From the NCBI GenBank assembly GCA_025642065.1, contig JAODUP010000925.1:1-64000 (forward strand): 64,000 nucleotides of DNA, in the 5' to 3' direction. The translations under genes were made by a program, and so were the position numbers. Positions 1 through 13,680 of the stretch are shown here, piece by piece. Positions within the stretch are counted from its first letter, which is position 1, and each line of letters begins with the position of its first letter. Source of the stretch: Paralvinella palmiformis. Taxonomy: Eukaryota > Annelida > Polychaeta > Terebellida > Alvinellidae. The notes beneath the pieces are model-generated. The model did not search any database and was not told where the DNA came from. It worked only from the letters and a program-made list of their open reading frames with translations.

Positions 1-609
1 TGGGATAATAATTTCTTTCCTAGGTCCAGTTATGTCCAGTTTGTACTATGAGATTCAAGATTAGCTCTAATCTGCTTGTCATAAATAACATATAAGAACT
101 ACAATAGCAGACGTTAGGTCAGGTTTGAAAATGATAGCATAGTTCAAACAGTACGGAAGCTATGGCGCGCTATTACGGTCTGCTTCAGCGCAGATGTCAG
201 TCTTTTAATAGCAATTAAGATAAACAGTTTTAATAGTAGTCGCTTCATGACGCCTGCCCGTTGTAAAAACTGATCTTTGAAGACAGTGACAATTGGGTTA
301 TATGGTTTATATAGTATTGCTTTGAAGAACGATACAGCAATTGAAAAATAGCTATAAATAGGGCTGCTTAGATAATTAATCTAAACATTCTCACTACTGC
401 CGTGATCTGACTTGGGTGTTCTACTCCCAAACTCCACGGCTGTAGGTGATTCGTATTTTGTTTTTGCTTGGCGGCTTAGGGACTGGTGAGACATTACACA
501 TGTCTCAGCAAGAAAAGTCGCCACTCTGGATTCAGTCCCCTGAAGAAACGTCCAGAGTTTGAATTCACGGTTCGAGATTCTCTGTGCCTGTGCCTTATTA
601 TACACAGCT

Positions 610-610
<1 letters not shown>
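1..610 (+). mobile_element. Repeat family A, copy 1 (5' end outside window)
   Basis: This stretch is nearly identical to 26380-26990 and, in its last 350 bases, to 12475-12838. It is also recognisable in more diverged form at 11280-11787 and about 45690-46030. The last 230 bases differ from the 12.5 kb copy at only a few positions, so the family looks young. It contains a TATA box and runs straight into a CA microsatellite. A minus-strand reading frame (381-701) is kept in the 26.8 kb copy, but it reads on into the microsatellite and has no recognisable domain, so I do not call it a gene. The family is unnamed here; a non-autonomous retroelement or LTR-like piece is the best guess. Confidence 0.75.
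353..360 (+). promoter_or_regulatory. TATA box of family A copy 1
   Basis: TATAAATA followed by GGGCTGC. The same octamer sits at the equivalent place in the copies at 12579-12586, 26733-26740 and, despite strong divergence around it, 45853-45860. It is absent from the 11.3 kb copy. Conservation between diverged copies suggests that it drove RNA polymerase II transcription of the element. Activity is inferred. Confidence 0.5.
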
Positions 611-656
<46 letters not shown>

Positions 657-692
657 ACACAGAACACACAGAGAGAGCAAGAGAGAGAGAGT
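611..692. repeat. (CA)n then (GA)n microsatellite
   Basis: A CA run of about 43 bases followed by GA-rich sequence. It begins exactly where family A ends (after AGCTAAAA), the same junction that carries microsatellites in other A copies. Confidence 0.95.
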
Positions 693-940
693 GATGTACA
701 AAGCAGATGTCGATCTCTAGACTCGTTACAACTGGCAGATGGTTTGAGCCAAGCTTCTTCTACAAACAAAGCAATCATCGGACATTTAATTAATTTAGTT
801 TAAATAATTAATTTCCTATAACGAGTGTCTAAGTTTATATTGAACAGATCATATGAGATAAGATATATGATAACATGTAAAGATATCGCTAAAACAAGTT
901 AATTAACTGCTGGACATAGCCACTTGGATTCATGGAAACT
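693..940. other. Unique AT-rich sequence
   Basis: No gene, RNA or repeat was recognised here. Confidence 0.5.
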
Positions 941-1395
941 TGGTGTGTGTGTGTGTGTGTGTGTGATAGAGAGTTTATGAGTGTGAGAGTGAGTTAGTGT
1001 GTGTATGTGATTTGAAAGTAAGTCAGTGTGTGTGGGTATGAGAGTGTAAGTGTGTGATAGTGAGTGTGCGAGTGTGAGTGACAGTGAGTGTCTGAGTGTA
1101 TGTGAGAGTGACTGAGTGTGTCGGAGTGAGTGAGCCAGCATGAGTGAGTGAATGAGTGAGCGTGTGTGTGTGTGTGTGTTTGTGAGCGAGTCAGTGTGTG
1201 TGTTTGTGAGTGAGTGAGTCAGTGTATGTGTTTGTGTGTATTTTTGAGTGAATGTGTTTGTGAGTGTGAACATGTTTGTGAGTGTTTGTGTACTTGTGAA
1301 TGTGTTTATGAGTGAGTATGTTTGTGAGTATGAGCGTGTTTGATAGTGTGAGTGTGTTTGTGAGTGTGATCGTATTTGTGAGTGTGTCTGTATTG
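941..1395. repeat. Degenerate TG-rich minisatellite
   Basis: Imperfect GTGTGA / GAGTGTGTTTGT units with interspersed GAGT. The long minus-strand frames here (899-1273 and 1191-1436) are His/Thr/Leu low-complexity translations of the repeat, not genes. Confidence 0.9.
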
Positions 1396-1417
1396 ATACA
1401 TATATAATGAAACTGTC

Positions 1418-2036
1418 TCAGAACACCAATATCCATACATCCCTCGAGACCTATACCTCCATATATCTATACATAAATAAAACTATTCATACATCAATCA
1501 AAATATAAAATGTTCTACACCTGCACATATCTATACAATCGTAGACCTATACTCATCAGCCTGTGGTGATCAGCTAATTCACTTTTTGTACGAAAAATAT
1601 GTCACGCGCACAGGGAAACGGCTACATGTTCAATGGTGAGTTAGTACGTACGCAAGATAACTTCTTTGACACCACAATTTACATTCAGTAAGATTGTTTT
1701 TGGGCATAGAACATTTCGGCACCACAAATGTTGACCTCAGCTTTATTTTGGGTTCCAATAACCCAAACAAATCCTACCCATATCAACCATATCAACAAAC
1801 ATCCGACTAATCTGGTGTCTAAAGTTGTTCTCTAACAATAGTGAAAAGCTAGGCGTTTTATAGGTCCTCGGCGCGTCGCCTAACATGAGAGTCTGTTGAA
1901 CACGTGATGCGATGTACACTACCTACATATGGTATCAGTGAAGTCACTTATTTCAAAAACAAAATAACAATACTGTATAATGGATTATTACTGGAATATA
2001 GCGAAATATCGCCTCAAACCAGAGTAAATACTATGA
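1418..2036 (-). mobile_element. Repeat family B, diverged copy
   Basis: It matches the reverse complement of 14050-14720 and aligns with 23750-24480, with many substitutions. Recognisable landmarks are the CCTGTGG / CGCACAGG stem region (1560-1620), TTTATT (reverse of AATAAA) near 1741 and the block AATGGATTATTACTGGA at about 1979. It is the oldest-looking B copy of the five. It lacks the 40-bp terminal repeat of the 23.4 kb copy. Confidence 0.7.
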
Positions 2037-2072
2037 TTGTTTGTTTGCGTGTCTCTGTGTGAGTGTAAGTGT

Positions 2073-2178
<106 letters not shown>

Positions 2179-2179
2179 A

Positions 2180-3444
2180 TGCGTGTGAGTGAGTAAATTT
2201 GAGTATGTGTGTGGGCGCGCAGTTAAAGTTTCCTTAGAGCATTACCCATAAGAAAATTTACATTATTAGAAAGAAGCTTTATATTAAAGAATTAAAAAGC
2301 AAAAACACCAACTATCCTCAGGTAATAATGAGATCTGATATCAGGAGGTTTGTGGTATAGTACGCGCTACTATTTATTTGACTTAGATCACTTCAACAAG
2401 ATTATGAGACAACATTGACTGTCATATTGAGTTCATCATTAATAGTACATCAACATCAACTACAGAAATAACCGAGCATCTTTATCAGCCATTTAGAGAT
2501 AATGACAATAATCGGGTGTCTCATTGGAGGATGCTCTGTTCATTTCCAATTTTCTCAACCTGTCTTCGGACGTATCAATGACTCATCGGGCAGACTTCCC
2601 TCAGGCATGTGTCTGAGGTGTGGCCAGCTCCGAGGCTACAGAAGTGAATTAAACTTGCCATCGACTACCTTAATGTTTCAGCATCAATAGCTGCAGTTGA
2701 CAGATATAGACAGTACGGGAAGATGTTCAAACCAAATGACATCTTCGCCACCAGTAGAACAATAATATACCTGAAAGAGGTTTTTGATAGCTAATTAGAA
2801 ATAAACCAAGTGATTATAATGTTCACCTAAAATAATTAACTTTATCAAGTTTTACTTTTATTTTTGTTATTTGTTTTCGGTTATAAGATCAATAATATAC
2901 TTAATTTATGTTTCAAATGTTTCAGAATCTTGATGTATTATTATTTTAACCAATTATAATAAGCTGATGTTTTAACAGACTAACCCGATAGCCATCTTAT
3001 GTTCTTCATGATGTTAGGTGTAACCCAGAGACATATCTAAGAATATTTAATTAAACAAACTTATCTATTTATCAGAATGATTTATCCCTAACTTTTATAA
3101 ATATTTATCGGATATTTCTTTTGTTTTCATCTTTTGTTTCCTCTAGGTAGGTTCATTGAAGAATGAGATTAAAAAAGAATTTATTATACCGATAATTTAT
3201 TGATAAAACATTAGTTTTTAACAGATGAGGTCATTTTGGTTCAATATTTGATATATCCGTCAATATGTTGCTATTAATATAGTAACTCTGCAATTAGTTT
3301 ATATTTAAGGGCCTTGTTTATCATTTCTGGTTATCAATTAAATGGCTCGGCCTTCAGTATGGAAACAAAAACATAACAAAGTTAACACCAGCTTCAGCTA
3401 ACATTGTCCATTCAACATGGATATTTATTGGTGTACTTACCAAA
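2180..3444. other. AT-rich sequence without a gene
   Basis: No convincing gene. A locally GC-richer patch (2560-2640) has a short resemblance to 31640-31685 (shared TATGT/CATGT then CTGAGxTGTG), so it may be an old dispersed repeat. The 62-codon frame at 2502-2690 lies in this patch and has no recognisable domain. Confidence 0.4.
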
Positions 3445-3700
3445 CTTGTACGTGTGGCTAAACGGGTAGAGTGATATAGTACCAGGTGAGTGTATTCACT
3501 GTTCGAATTCACCCAGCTAATGCTGCCATTTGACTTTTTCAAACTACAGCCGGGCATTCTGATGTCACAATCGTTACACTACAGCGCTGCATACCTCCAG
3601 GTTGTGGCTATGAATCTGGCTCGTATCTGTGTTTCCCCGGAGTGTCATCTCTCGACCATATGCTCTAGGTGTGACAAACGGCAACGCTAGTTAAACTCAA
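3445..3700 (+). mobile_element. tRNA-derived SINE-like element
   Basis: A tRNA-like head is visible. TGGCTAAACGGG at 3455-3466 resembles an A box and GTTCGAATTC at 3501-3510 resembles a B box, about 45 bases apart as in tRNA-derived SINEs. A GC-richer body follows to about 3700. The tRNA fold is degraded, so this is not a tRNA gene. No second full copy was found in the window. Confidence 0.5.
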
Positions 3701-3704
3701 ATAA

Positions 3705-4139
3705 ATCCAGACTAAGGTCAATTCCTCTCTCGTTGATAGGATAATAAACTATCTATAAACGAGGTTATTTAAAGATCACGGCTGAATAAATTTGTATTTA
3801 TTATTCAGGTTTACAGTACATCTGGGATAACTATTTGAGGATTTTGTTACTATAAATGGGCAATCTTTACCTCTGAACTGAAGCGATCAATAAATTTATA
3901 TCCCGTTTATGTCCGCGGTAAATCTATGACAGAACTCAACATTTTATGAATACTGGAGACGTAAACAATTCGTTTAGCATCTCTACATGTTTGGATGCAC
4001 TCATCCGATTAAGATTTATGTTTTCAGACTGGAACGCCATCATGTGAGATGTCTGGATCTGGTGGTTGTATATTGGTCCCCCTAGAAACGTGGTTTGTAT
4101 GACACTGCCCTTCTGACCCCCTATCTATAAACTCAAAAC

Positions 4140-4200
<61 letters not shown>

Positions 4201-5120
4201 CATATTTACCATTGAATGTTCTTGAAATTTAGGCTAAATGTAGTCCATTATAATTCATACAGTTCCCTTGTAGGCGAGCTCTACAGCGCCGTCTGACAAA
4301 CTGTACTCAGTTTTCTTCTGGTCACAAATGTCACATATTTGGACAAATCATCAGTAGCTGTGACTTGACACAGTTAATTTAGAACCGTATGTAGCGGGTG
4401 ATTGGAGTTGTTAGCATACTTCGGCAAGTCATTGTCATCAGAAAATATTTTAAATGGTTTAGTTATTTTGTCCTTTAGTACAAGGATCCGTGAATTGTCA
4501 ATGATGTAACCGTTTTTATTGTATGGCCAACACCTTGATGTTATTGGTGTCATCTTCTGTCATTGTTACAATATCTTTAGCCTATAAAATATTACCGTTA
4601 CTATAATCGTATTATAATAAAGATGTTGGTATGATTAATTTAATAGCATGAGATCTAAACAATTCGTTTATGTTAATTATTGGCGAATTACAGCTGTTTA
4701 GAAGAACAAATTAAAATTATGCTTAAATATACGTCAACAGTGTTTACTTAATACAAGCATCTGTCCTCATATCCGGATGTGTTGTGGTTCTGAGTTAATT
4801 TAGAAACTAATTGCTGTTATTTATCTACACCCAAATAACTAGATCTGATAATGGTTTATTTGATACATTATGAAATATAAAGCTTATTTTAATATGCTAT
4901 TAATGTTGTTTAACATGATAAAACAATTGCTACAATGTCAGCTCATGGAGTGGAACTGTAGAAAAACTAATTGTTGTCAATATTTTATATGTAAAAAATG
5001 CACGAAAACGTGTAGATTAACAAATTATAGTCTAACATGAGTGAGTGCTCTCCGTTTCAGAGGTAATATATATATGGCTGAGGTGTAACTCCTTGATAAT
5101 ACATCCCACACATATGTATT
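3705..5120. other. AT-rich sequence with a (TA)n block
   Basis: It holds a TA run at 4141-4198. The rest has no recognised gene, RNA or repeat. Confidence 0.5.
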
Positions 5121-5124
5121 ATTA

Positions 5125-5300
5125 GGAAGGATTTCGAGGTCTGGTATCTGTGAGTCACCGATATCTAGCATCAGGGTTCGAAGCCCGGTCAGACTATATC
5201 TTTCATCTTTTACTTCGCCTTATTACATTTTGAGTTAACTTGGTTTATTTAAATTACCATATACACAAAGGTGGCCGTAAAACAACAAGCATTTCAAGGT
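5125..5300 (+). mobile_element. SINE-1 copy (diverged)
   Basis: A tRNA-like head with B box GGGTTCGAAGCCCGG (5174-5188) is followed by the SINE-1 body: TTTCATCTTTTACTTCGCC, then the 3' part ACAAAGGTGGCCGTAAAAC. The same order is seen on the minus strand at 13490-13680 and 18590-18780. The body is shortened and substituted. Confidence 0.6.
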
Positions 5301-5544
5301 GATTTTGTATTTTTAGTGAAGCAAAATTATATTATATTATTATATATAATTATATTATTATTCTACGGTAAGATATTTGCTTATCTTTATTGCTATCGTT
5401 ACTTTGTGTTCAGACTTATTAAAGGTTATATCTAATTGTATATAATAAATTTATGGGCGCATATGATATATTAAAGTAAAACATAACTCTTCTACTAGTG
5501 TGGTAAACTGTAACAAGTAGATATATCTCCGATATATATATTAC

Positions 5545-5600
5545 AGTTAATATGTATAATCAGGTAATATGTATATTACCTGAAATGTTCAGGTAATATA
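5545..5600. repeat. Short palindromic AT-rich repeat
   Basis: TATAATCAGGTAATATGTAT is followed by ATTACCTGAAATGTTCAGG, forming small inverted repeats. It is homologous to the left arm of the larger palindrome at 59975-60096, including the TTACAGT before it, so it is a second member of that family. Confidence 0.6.
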
Positions 5601-5604
5601 AAGT

Positions 5605-7020
5605 ATGAATTTTTCAAACATTGTATAATGCCATAAAGTGTTGTTTAGCAGATTAAAGTGATAATGTAGAACAAATGATGTATAACATCTAGTTGGTTAT
5701 AATGTAAGATGAATGATGTATAACATCCAGTTGATTGGCTGGGTGATTGATTGACTGAGCAGTTAACTGTCTGATTTGTTAATATCGCTTCACAATAACG
5801 AACTACTTGGCATGATATATCATGACATTGTCATGCTAATCTGATACATTGTTTTATAATAAACGTTATTGTGAGGACAAGATCAAAACAAAGCTCAGCA
5901 GCAGAGAAAACAGTTAAATGATGTATCTATTTTATCCAAGATATTCAATAATAATGACACCTAGTAGAGACACGTTAATAATCTTAATCAAATATTCTTT
6001 GTGATGCTGAAATGATAAATGACAATATGTTGATGTAAGCATGTTTTAACAAAATACTGGACATTTCGATGGTGTAATGATGTGTCTGTGTGTACATGTG
6101 TGTATATATGTGTGTGTATATGTGTGTGTTTGTTTGTGTGTGTGTTTGTTTACGTTACACATAAGAGGAGCGTGGACATATATTTTTGTGATGATTATAA
6201 ATCTCATAGATTTGTGACCAAATGCATATACATTTATTTACGTATATGGAGTATATGTTTTAAAGGATGTTTTTAAGTGTTGATGTTCTGAGTCATCGAG
6301 CAGATTACTAATTTAAACATATCAATAATCTTTCGTTCTATGCTGTAATCCTTAGTTCAGTTATTGTTTCAGATAACACACGCACGCACACACACGCGTG
6401 CACACGCGCATACACAAACACACACTGTATGTCTGTGTATATGTGTGTGTGTTTCATGCACCTGAACAACATATGTTGATTTGCTATCAGTCTGGTGCTA
6501 TCATCAGCAGATGTTTTGTTCTGAGCTTCTTCAACTGACATCACCTGTCTACGATAGATAATATTTGTCATGAGATAAACCGTGTTCATTTCCTTTAACT
6601 TTTAATAATTTATGAGATAGAAAAGTAAACAAATTACTTTAGAGGAAATGAGAAGATGTTTCTGAGCCAAAATATAATTATTTTATACAAATATCATTTC
6701 GATATCAGGAAAATAAAACAAAACTTGATGTAACTGAGATATTAACGGGGTATTACTGAGGATATTCTAATGAATACACAGACACACATCCCCGTGTCTC
6801 TGTGTGTGTGTATGTGTATACACAGATAATGTATACACATATAGTTGAGAAGTAGAAACTCTAAATGTGTGAATACATGATCAAGAAAACCATAACTTGT
6901 GACGTGTTTTAGACACAATATATGTGATACATGAAATAAATAATAGATGTAAAGTGAATTTATGGAAAATTCTTAACTGCTGTATGCATAATTTGTAATC
7001 GAGCCGTATTTGTTACTCAC
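5605..7020. other. AT-rich sequence with TG/CA tracts
   Basis: TG-rich runs at about 6080-6150 and CA/TG runs at about 6375-6455 and 6775-6830. A 21-base near-duplicate (ATGATGTATAACATC) occurs around 5677 and 5713. No gene recognised. Confidence 0.5.
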
Positions 7021-7024
7021 ATAC

Positions 7025-7240
7025 AAATACCCTCCCCCCCACACACACACATACCCCCCACACATACATGTAGAGAGAGAGAGAGAGAGAGAGAGAGAAT
7101 AGTTAAATACTTACTCGTAGAGTGTGAGTGAGTGAGTGAGTGAGTGGCTTACTTACTGATTACGTGGGAACGAACGAGTGGGTGAGTGAGTAACAGATTA
7201 TTCTGTTTTGTTTAGTTTCGGCGCTGGTCATAATTGTGAT
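7025..7240. repeat. CA, GA and (GAGT)n tracts with family G fragment
   Basis: CA/C-rich, then (GA)n at about 7072-7098, then GTGAGTGA repeats. The following TTTAGTTTCGGCGCTGGTCA (about 7209-7229) resembles the start of the dispersed repeat seen after tetranucleotide tracts at 47420 and 62840. Confidence 0.55.
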
Positions 7241-7378
7241 ATATATTGTCGATGGATTACATCATTATGAAATAAAATGATATTGACAAGGCCCCTTACC
7301 GAAGAATAAAGATCCATAATTTTTTTAATCTAAGTAAACTCATTAAGTGCAGAGCTATACTTATTTAACATTTGTCTA

Positions 7379-7379
<1 letters not shown>

Positions 7380-7425
<46 letters not shown>
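7380..7425. repeat. (TA)n microsatellite
   Basis: About 45 bases of TA. Confidence 0.95.
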
Positions 7426-7429
<4 letters not shown>

Positions 7430-8320
7430 TGCATTTGCATGACCTGAGTCTCTGTATCAGTGCCTAATATATCCGTCATATTTTAACCATCCCATAATAA
7501 GATTTCCTCTTTTATAAACGTCTCTAATTATTTATAAATCAGTAAACAGAACTAAGGCAAACAGTAATTAAATACTTGGTTCCTTTCATGTTGTGATAAT
7601 TATTCTTTAATAAAAATCAAGTTTGATCGATTACGTCATGAATTATCTTTCTGTTCATCATTGATATAATTTGTTTGTGTGTCTGTTTATTAATTTTTCG
7701 ATATATGTGTTTCTATTTGAAAGATTACGCTGTCTTTGAAATATCCTCCCAAATTTCTACACGATTAACTATGTCAGTAGGAAAACGACGAACATGTTTA
7801 TGTATACAGGATAGCTTCCGAAATCTCACCTGGATACAATAACATGTGGTATTCAGGGAAACAAATATCTAAAGCTACACGGAATAGAAGACAATGACAA
7901 ACGACCTTTTGGTTCTTCTTCGGGAAAAGAATAGAACACACAAATAATAGAATTGTTTCTACAGCCTCTCCGTAGAGTGACATCATTCATCCATCATGGA
8001 TCTTTCCATTTGTCTCTCGAGTTGTCTTTCCGTTGAATAACTTCTGTTGCCGACGATAGTATTAAATCTAGCTCCATCTCTGTCACAATAATCTAAACTG
8101 TACAACTGGTATCAGTAGATTTAATTGTTAGTATAGACAAAACCGAAAAGTATCAGAATGAACTATTGTTACAAAGATAGTTTCACATGACTTCAAAAGA
8201 TGCATTTTCGGTTTCATTTCCACACATATTATGACTATTAATACAGTATATTAATTGTGTTATATGATAAATATTTCACACGTAATGGTTTAATTTTTTT
8301 TAAATAATTAGACAGAACTT
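7430..8320. other. AT-rich sequence without a gene
   Basis: Nothing recognised. The 62-codon minus frame at 7798-7986 has no domain and no repeat support. Confidence 0.5.
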
Positions 8321-8323
8321 GTA

Positions 8324-8325
<2 letters not shown>

Positions 8326-8394
<69 letters not shown>

Positions 8395-8430
8395 TGTGTT
8401 TGTGTTTTGTTTGTTTGTGTGTGTGTGTTC
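8326..8430. repeat. (TA)n then TG-rich microsatellite
   Basis: About 66 bases of TA followed by TG/TTTG sequence. The Tyr-Ile frame across it is a microsatellite artefact. Confidence 0.95.
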
Positions 8431-8434
8431 ATGT

Positions 8435-9265
8435 GTATACTTTACTAAGGATGAGGCTAGCATCTGACAAATGATAATAAGATTAAGATGATGTCGAAAT
8501 ATTACAGAAATGCATTTCTTTTTCAGAAAATTATTAATATTTATACCAAATAAATATTGTCAGTATTTATTGTTATTTCGTTACTATTTTTTTATTTTCA
8601 ATAATACTATTGAAGGCTGAATATCAGAAACAAGAAACGTGATGTCAATAATAACAATATTAATAATTATGGCATGTGTTGATACTGTCTCATTGCCCAA
8701 ACCTGGATAACATACAATCATCTATCTCATGTTTATGAGATATATATAATTTTTAGTTTAATTCAACCAATTTATAAATTCAGACGGAGGAATGTGGGAT
8801 TTCTTATTTAGTTCGCAGACATTTTTAGTGGAGAGTAATTCCGGCTGTCACGGATACAAACGTTTCTCTCAGAGTGTATGTGTCACAGGTAATTCAGATG
8901 GAAGTGATAAATATAAATATACAGGATAACCTGGATCATTAAATGGCTGCAAAAGGTGTTTCTCTATCAAATGATATCGTTGTTTATGTTGCTAAAAGAA
9001 GTAAATTGGTATATGGTAATAATCTTATAGTCTATTGATTGATCTATCGATATATCTCAGCTCGTTTGGACACCAGTAAAGACGAAACATATATAATAGT
9101 CCATATTTCCAGAAATGTATATCATCCATGAGGTATTCTCATACACCTTATATAAATCCAATTGTCTTACTGTCATTGTAATATTAAACCATTATCTTAG
9201 CAATATGTATTGCTTTTAACTCCACGACCTTTACATGGTAACTATGCAAAGTGCACCTGATAAAA
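8435..9265. other. AT-rich sequence without a gene
   Basis: No gene, RNA or repeat recognised. Confidence 0.5.
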
Positions 9266-9269
9266 TGTA

Positions 9270-9305
<36 letters not shown>

Positions 9306-9339
9306 TTCTGCTATTACTACTACTACTACTACCACCACC

Positions 9340-9378
<39 letters not shown>

Positions 9379-9400
9379 GCTACTACTACTACTACTATAT
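9270..9400. repeat. Compound (ATT)n(ACT)n(ACC)n microsatellite
   Basis: ATT repeats, then ACT with a nested ACC block, then ACT again. The poly-Leu/Pro (plus) and poly-Ser/Gly/Asn (minus) frames here are translations of the tract. Confidence 0.95.
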
Positions 9401-9404
9401 TCAG

Positions 9405-9920
9405 CCATTCATAAAGTTAATTATTTATCCTATAAACCATACAAAGTTCAGAATGTAACTGTATTTTGTATATTGATCATATTATAAACTATCTTGTCAA
9501 ATTTTCAAGTGTATTAATAATGTTAACCTAATACCAGACAGAGGTGAGAAAGATTATGAGACTTGGACAAATTATTTTCTAACATTTTGTTAATTTTATG
9601 ATGTTTAACGTATTTTATGGTTTACAATGACGTCAAATAAGATTATCACAGTTTAGGGGACATCTGTCACATTCTCAGCCCGTTTAAGATAATAATTTAT
9701 CAAGAACATCAATCGAAAAACAGGTTTAAGTGTATCTTCCCAAAATGTGTTTTTAGTTTTATTTTCGATTAAACACTTTGGACATTGGACATATTTTGTT
9801 TTCAGCACTTGACCCACTCTTTAATACGATAAATATTTTGTTTAATAATAGAGAGAGATCACTTATATAACTAGTGATACTATGATTATGACATCACCAC
9901 ATAACTTTGCGGAGATTTGT
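9405..9920. other. AT-rich sequence without a gene
   Basis: No feature recognised. Confidence 0.5.
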
Positions 9921-9921
9921 A

Positions 9922-9924
9922 CAG

Positions 9925-9971
<47 letters not shown>

Positions 9972-10215
9972 CACCGGAATGGCACAGTTATTTTACGTGT
10001 CTTAGCTACCTCAAATAAGGGAGACGCATATGGTCTGTAATTTACTGCTTCACCACGACGGGAAGTAATTCTAAATACATTTAGAATTTACAATATATGG
10101 TATATTCGGCGGAGAAAACTTTGCCATTTGGATGAAAAACTCCTCCTACTATAATGCCACGGCCGGGATTCGAACCCCCGACCTCCTCACAGAATTGTAT
10201 ATCACTACGTAACAC
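9922..10215 (-). mobile_element. SINE-2 copy with (ATT)n tail
   Basis: On the minus strand: a perfect B box with tRNA-like T-arm at 10164-10180 (GGGGGTTCGAATCCCGG), a body containing TTTTCTCCGCCGAATAT and GTCTCCCTTATTTGAGG, and a 3' tail of ATT repeats (AAT on plus, 9922-9972). The same body lies at 61868-62101 (plus, with an ATT tail) and 19366-19550. No convincing A box is left. The tail suggests mobilisation by a LINE that recognises ATT-tailed RNA, such as the one at 19.9 kb. Confidence 0.7.
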
Positions 10216-10745
10216 TTTTGACATCACTACCACAACTACCCAATCTCCACGTTACTTGTTATAGCACTACTACCACTACCTTATTTTGATGTTTCTGCTG
10301 ATTACACTACTATCATCTCATCTTCACTTTACTTGTAACAACTTCCAATAATATATTTCTCCAGACAGTAATATTTGTAATGTAAAACGATGTCTGGGGT
10401 TTACTGGGAGTGTCTAGATCCGGTGTTTATATTAGTATCAGTGTCATAATAAATCCAGAAGCTGTATTACCACCAACATCACATCACAATATATGGAAAC
10501 TGATAACACCAATCCTGATTTCCACACTACGTCGTCAAATGGGAAAGCTTACAATGATCGCCTCAAGATGTAAATGAGTCCTGTCAGACCTAATCAAATA
10601 TTACATCAATTGATATGAAGAAAATCACAGTTCGGCATATTAATTGGATTTATAATATGCAGCGACAAAGGTCAGAACAAGCTATCAGATTAAAGACATT
10701 AGTATGTCTCAACTAAGACAAGGCCATTCTCGGATATAAGATATC
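10216..10745. other. AT-rich sequence without a gene
   Basis: No gene or repeat recognised. Confidence 0.5.
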
Positions 10746-10747
10746 GA

Positions 10748-10893
10748 GGACTGACTGACTGACTGACTGACTGACTGACTGACTGACTGACTGACTGACT
10801 GACTGACTGACTGACTGACTGACTGACTGACTGACTGACTGACTGACTGACTGACTGACTCACTCACTCACTCACTCACTCACTCACTCACTC
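10748..10893. repeat. (GACT)n then (CACT)n microsatellite
   Basis: About 112 bases of GACT switching cleanly to about 34 bases of CACT. The switch is a single-base change in the unit that then spread. Confidence 0.95.
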
Positions 10894-10915
10894 ATATTAA
10901 ATATCATAGAAATAT

Positions 10916-11918
<1,003 letters not shown>

Positions 11919-11919
11919 A

Positions 11920-12395
11920 AAAACAAAACACCTTGTATCTTTGTCTAATCTGACAAGTTATGTTAAATAATGGAATTTGGAGATTTTATTAGAGATTGCC
12001 AAGTTGAAAAATTATCTTACACATTAATATAATAGATGTTAACATATGGTGGTAATAAATATAAAATAAATAACGTATACTGTATGTTAAAAAAAGACTC
12101 AATATCCGTGTGCTGGGATCATAAACTGGTAAATGTTGACCATAGATTGATATCACTTCAGGATTCTATTGGTTGAGATGTCCTTCGGGAAGAGAAGACT
12201 GATCTTATCAACTCATCTTTATTTCGAGGATTTACTTTCATGACTTCACTCTCACGTCATTACAGAGATTTCCAATCAAACTCGGGTCATGAGCCAATGA
12301 AGGAATGATGCCCCTTCGACAATTTGGTTTCCTTACTTTGAATCAGAATTATTTATTACAAAAAAAAATGTAGCTTCAGACTACCTTAATTAAAT

Positions 12396-12397
<2 letters not shown>
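11920..12397. other. AT-rich sequence without a gene
   Basis: No feature recognised. Confidence 0.5.

Positions 12398-12474
<77 letters not shown>
12398..12474. repeat. (CT)n(CA)n microsatellite
   Basis: About 35 bases of CT then about 42 of CA, abutting the truncated 5' end of a family A copy. Confidence 0.95.
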
Positions 12475-13067
<593 letters not shown>

Positions 13068-13069
13068 TG

Positions 13070-13489
13070 CGCGAGCGATATTTTAAAATGGGATTGAATA
13101 CTGAGATAAGAAAAAATAATCGACGTAGGTAACAAACAAATAAGATTATATGGAGTTCGTGATAGGTCACTAAGATATTGAATAAGATACTAGAATAATG
13201 GTATCCGATGTTAAGGTTAAACGTCATAATAATATCAAATGTCTGCCCATTAATTAAAAAAAGTCCTCTTAATTCAACCAAACAATAAACTATGTGAAGA
13301 TTCCCCTTCCGTAGGTGCCATTATCTGAAATGTTGAGCAAGAGAAAACAACATTTACCCAACATAAAACAAACATAAAGATAATTATCTACTTTTAATCA
13401 TGTCCTTGGGGGACAAAGAGTGGTTGCTTCAAGATATCTTTAACATAATTTAGAAGACACATAACAGGGGTAATTGTAGAAGATGATGA
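13070..13489. other. AT-rich sequence without a gene
   Basis: Nothing recognised. Confidence 0.5.
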
Positions 13490-13680
13490 CTGTTTGATGT
13501 TTTACGGCCACTTTTGTGCACATGGTAGGCTAAGTGGGCCGAGCGACCTCCAAGCGTAATGAGGTGAAGTCAAAGACGAAACAACCTTCACATACGCCCA
13601 CCGAGATTCGAACACGGGTGGTAGTGATCTGTGGTCCAACACGCAACCGCTAGACCAAAGAGGCGCCCTGTAGTTGTAGA
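13490..13680 (-). mobile_element. SINE-1, best-preserved copy
   Basis: On the minus strand: TGGTCTAGCGGTT (about 13646-13658) fits the A-box consensus and GTTCGAATC (about 13605-13613) the B box. The body has GTTTCGTCTTTGACTTCAC and GAGGTCGCTCGGCCC. The 3' part is TAGCCTACCATGTGCACAA followed by GTAAAACATCAAAC. This layout (Pol III promoter, body, short ATC-type tail) is that of a tRNA-derived SINE. Other copies: 5.1, 17.3, 18.6, 23.1, 27.95, 36.85 and 50.9 kb. Confidence 0.8.

Noticed and set aside
381..701. Conserved minus-strand protein in family A (also 26761-26994)
   Set aside because: The frame is shared only because the repeats are near-identical DNA. It runs into a microsatellite, has no domain, and the diverged copies do not visibly preserve it.
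10164..10180. tRNA gene
   Set aside because: The B box is perfect, but there is no matching A box, acceptor stem or cloverleaf, and the sequence continues into a SINE-2 body with an ATT tail.
13600..13670. tRNA gene
   Set aside because: A and B boxes are present, but the arms do not form a complete cloverleaf and the same head recurs with a SINE body at several sites.
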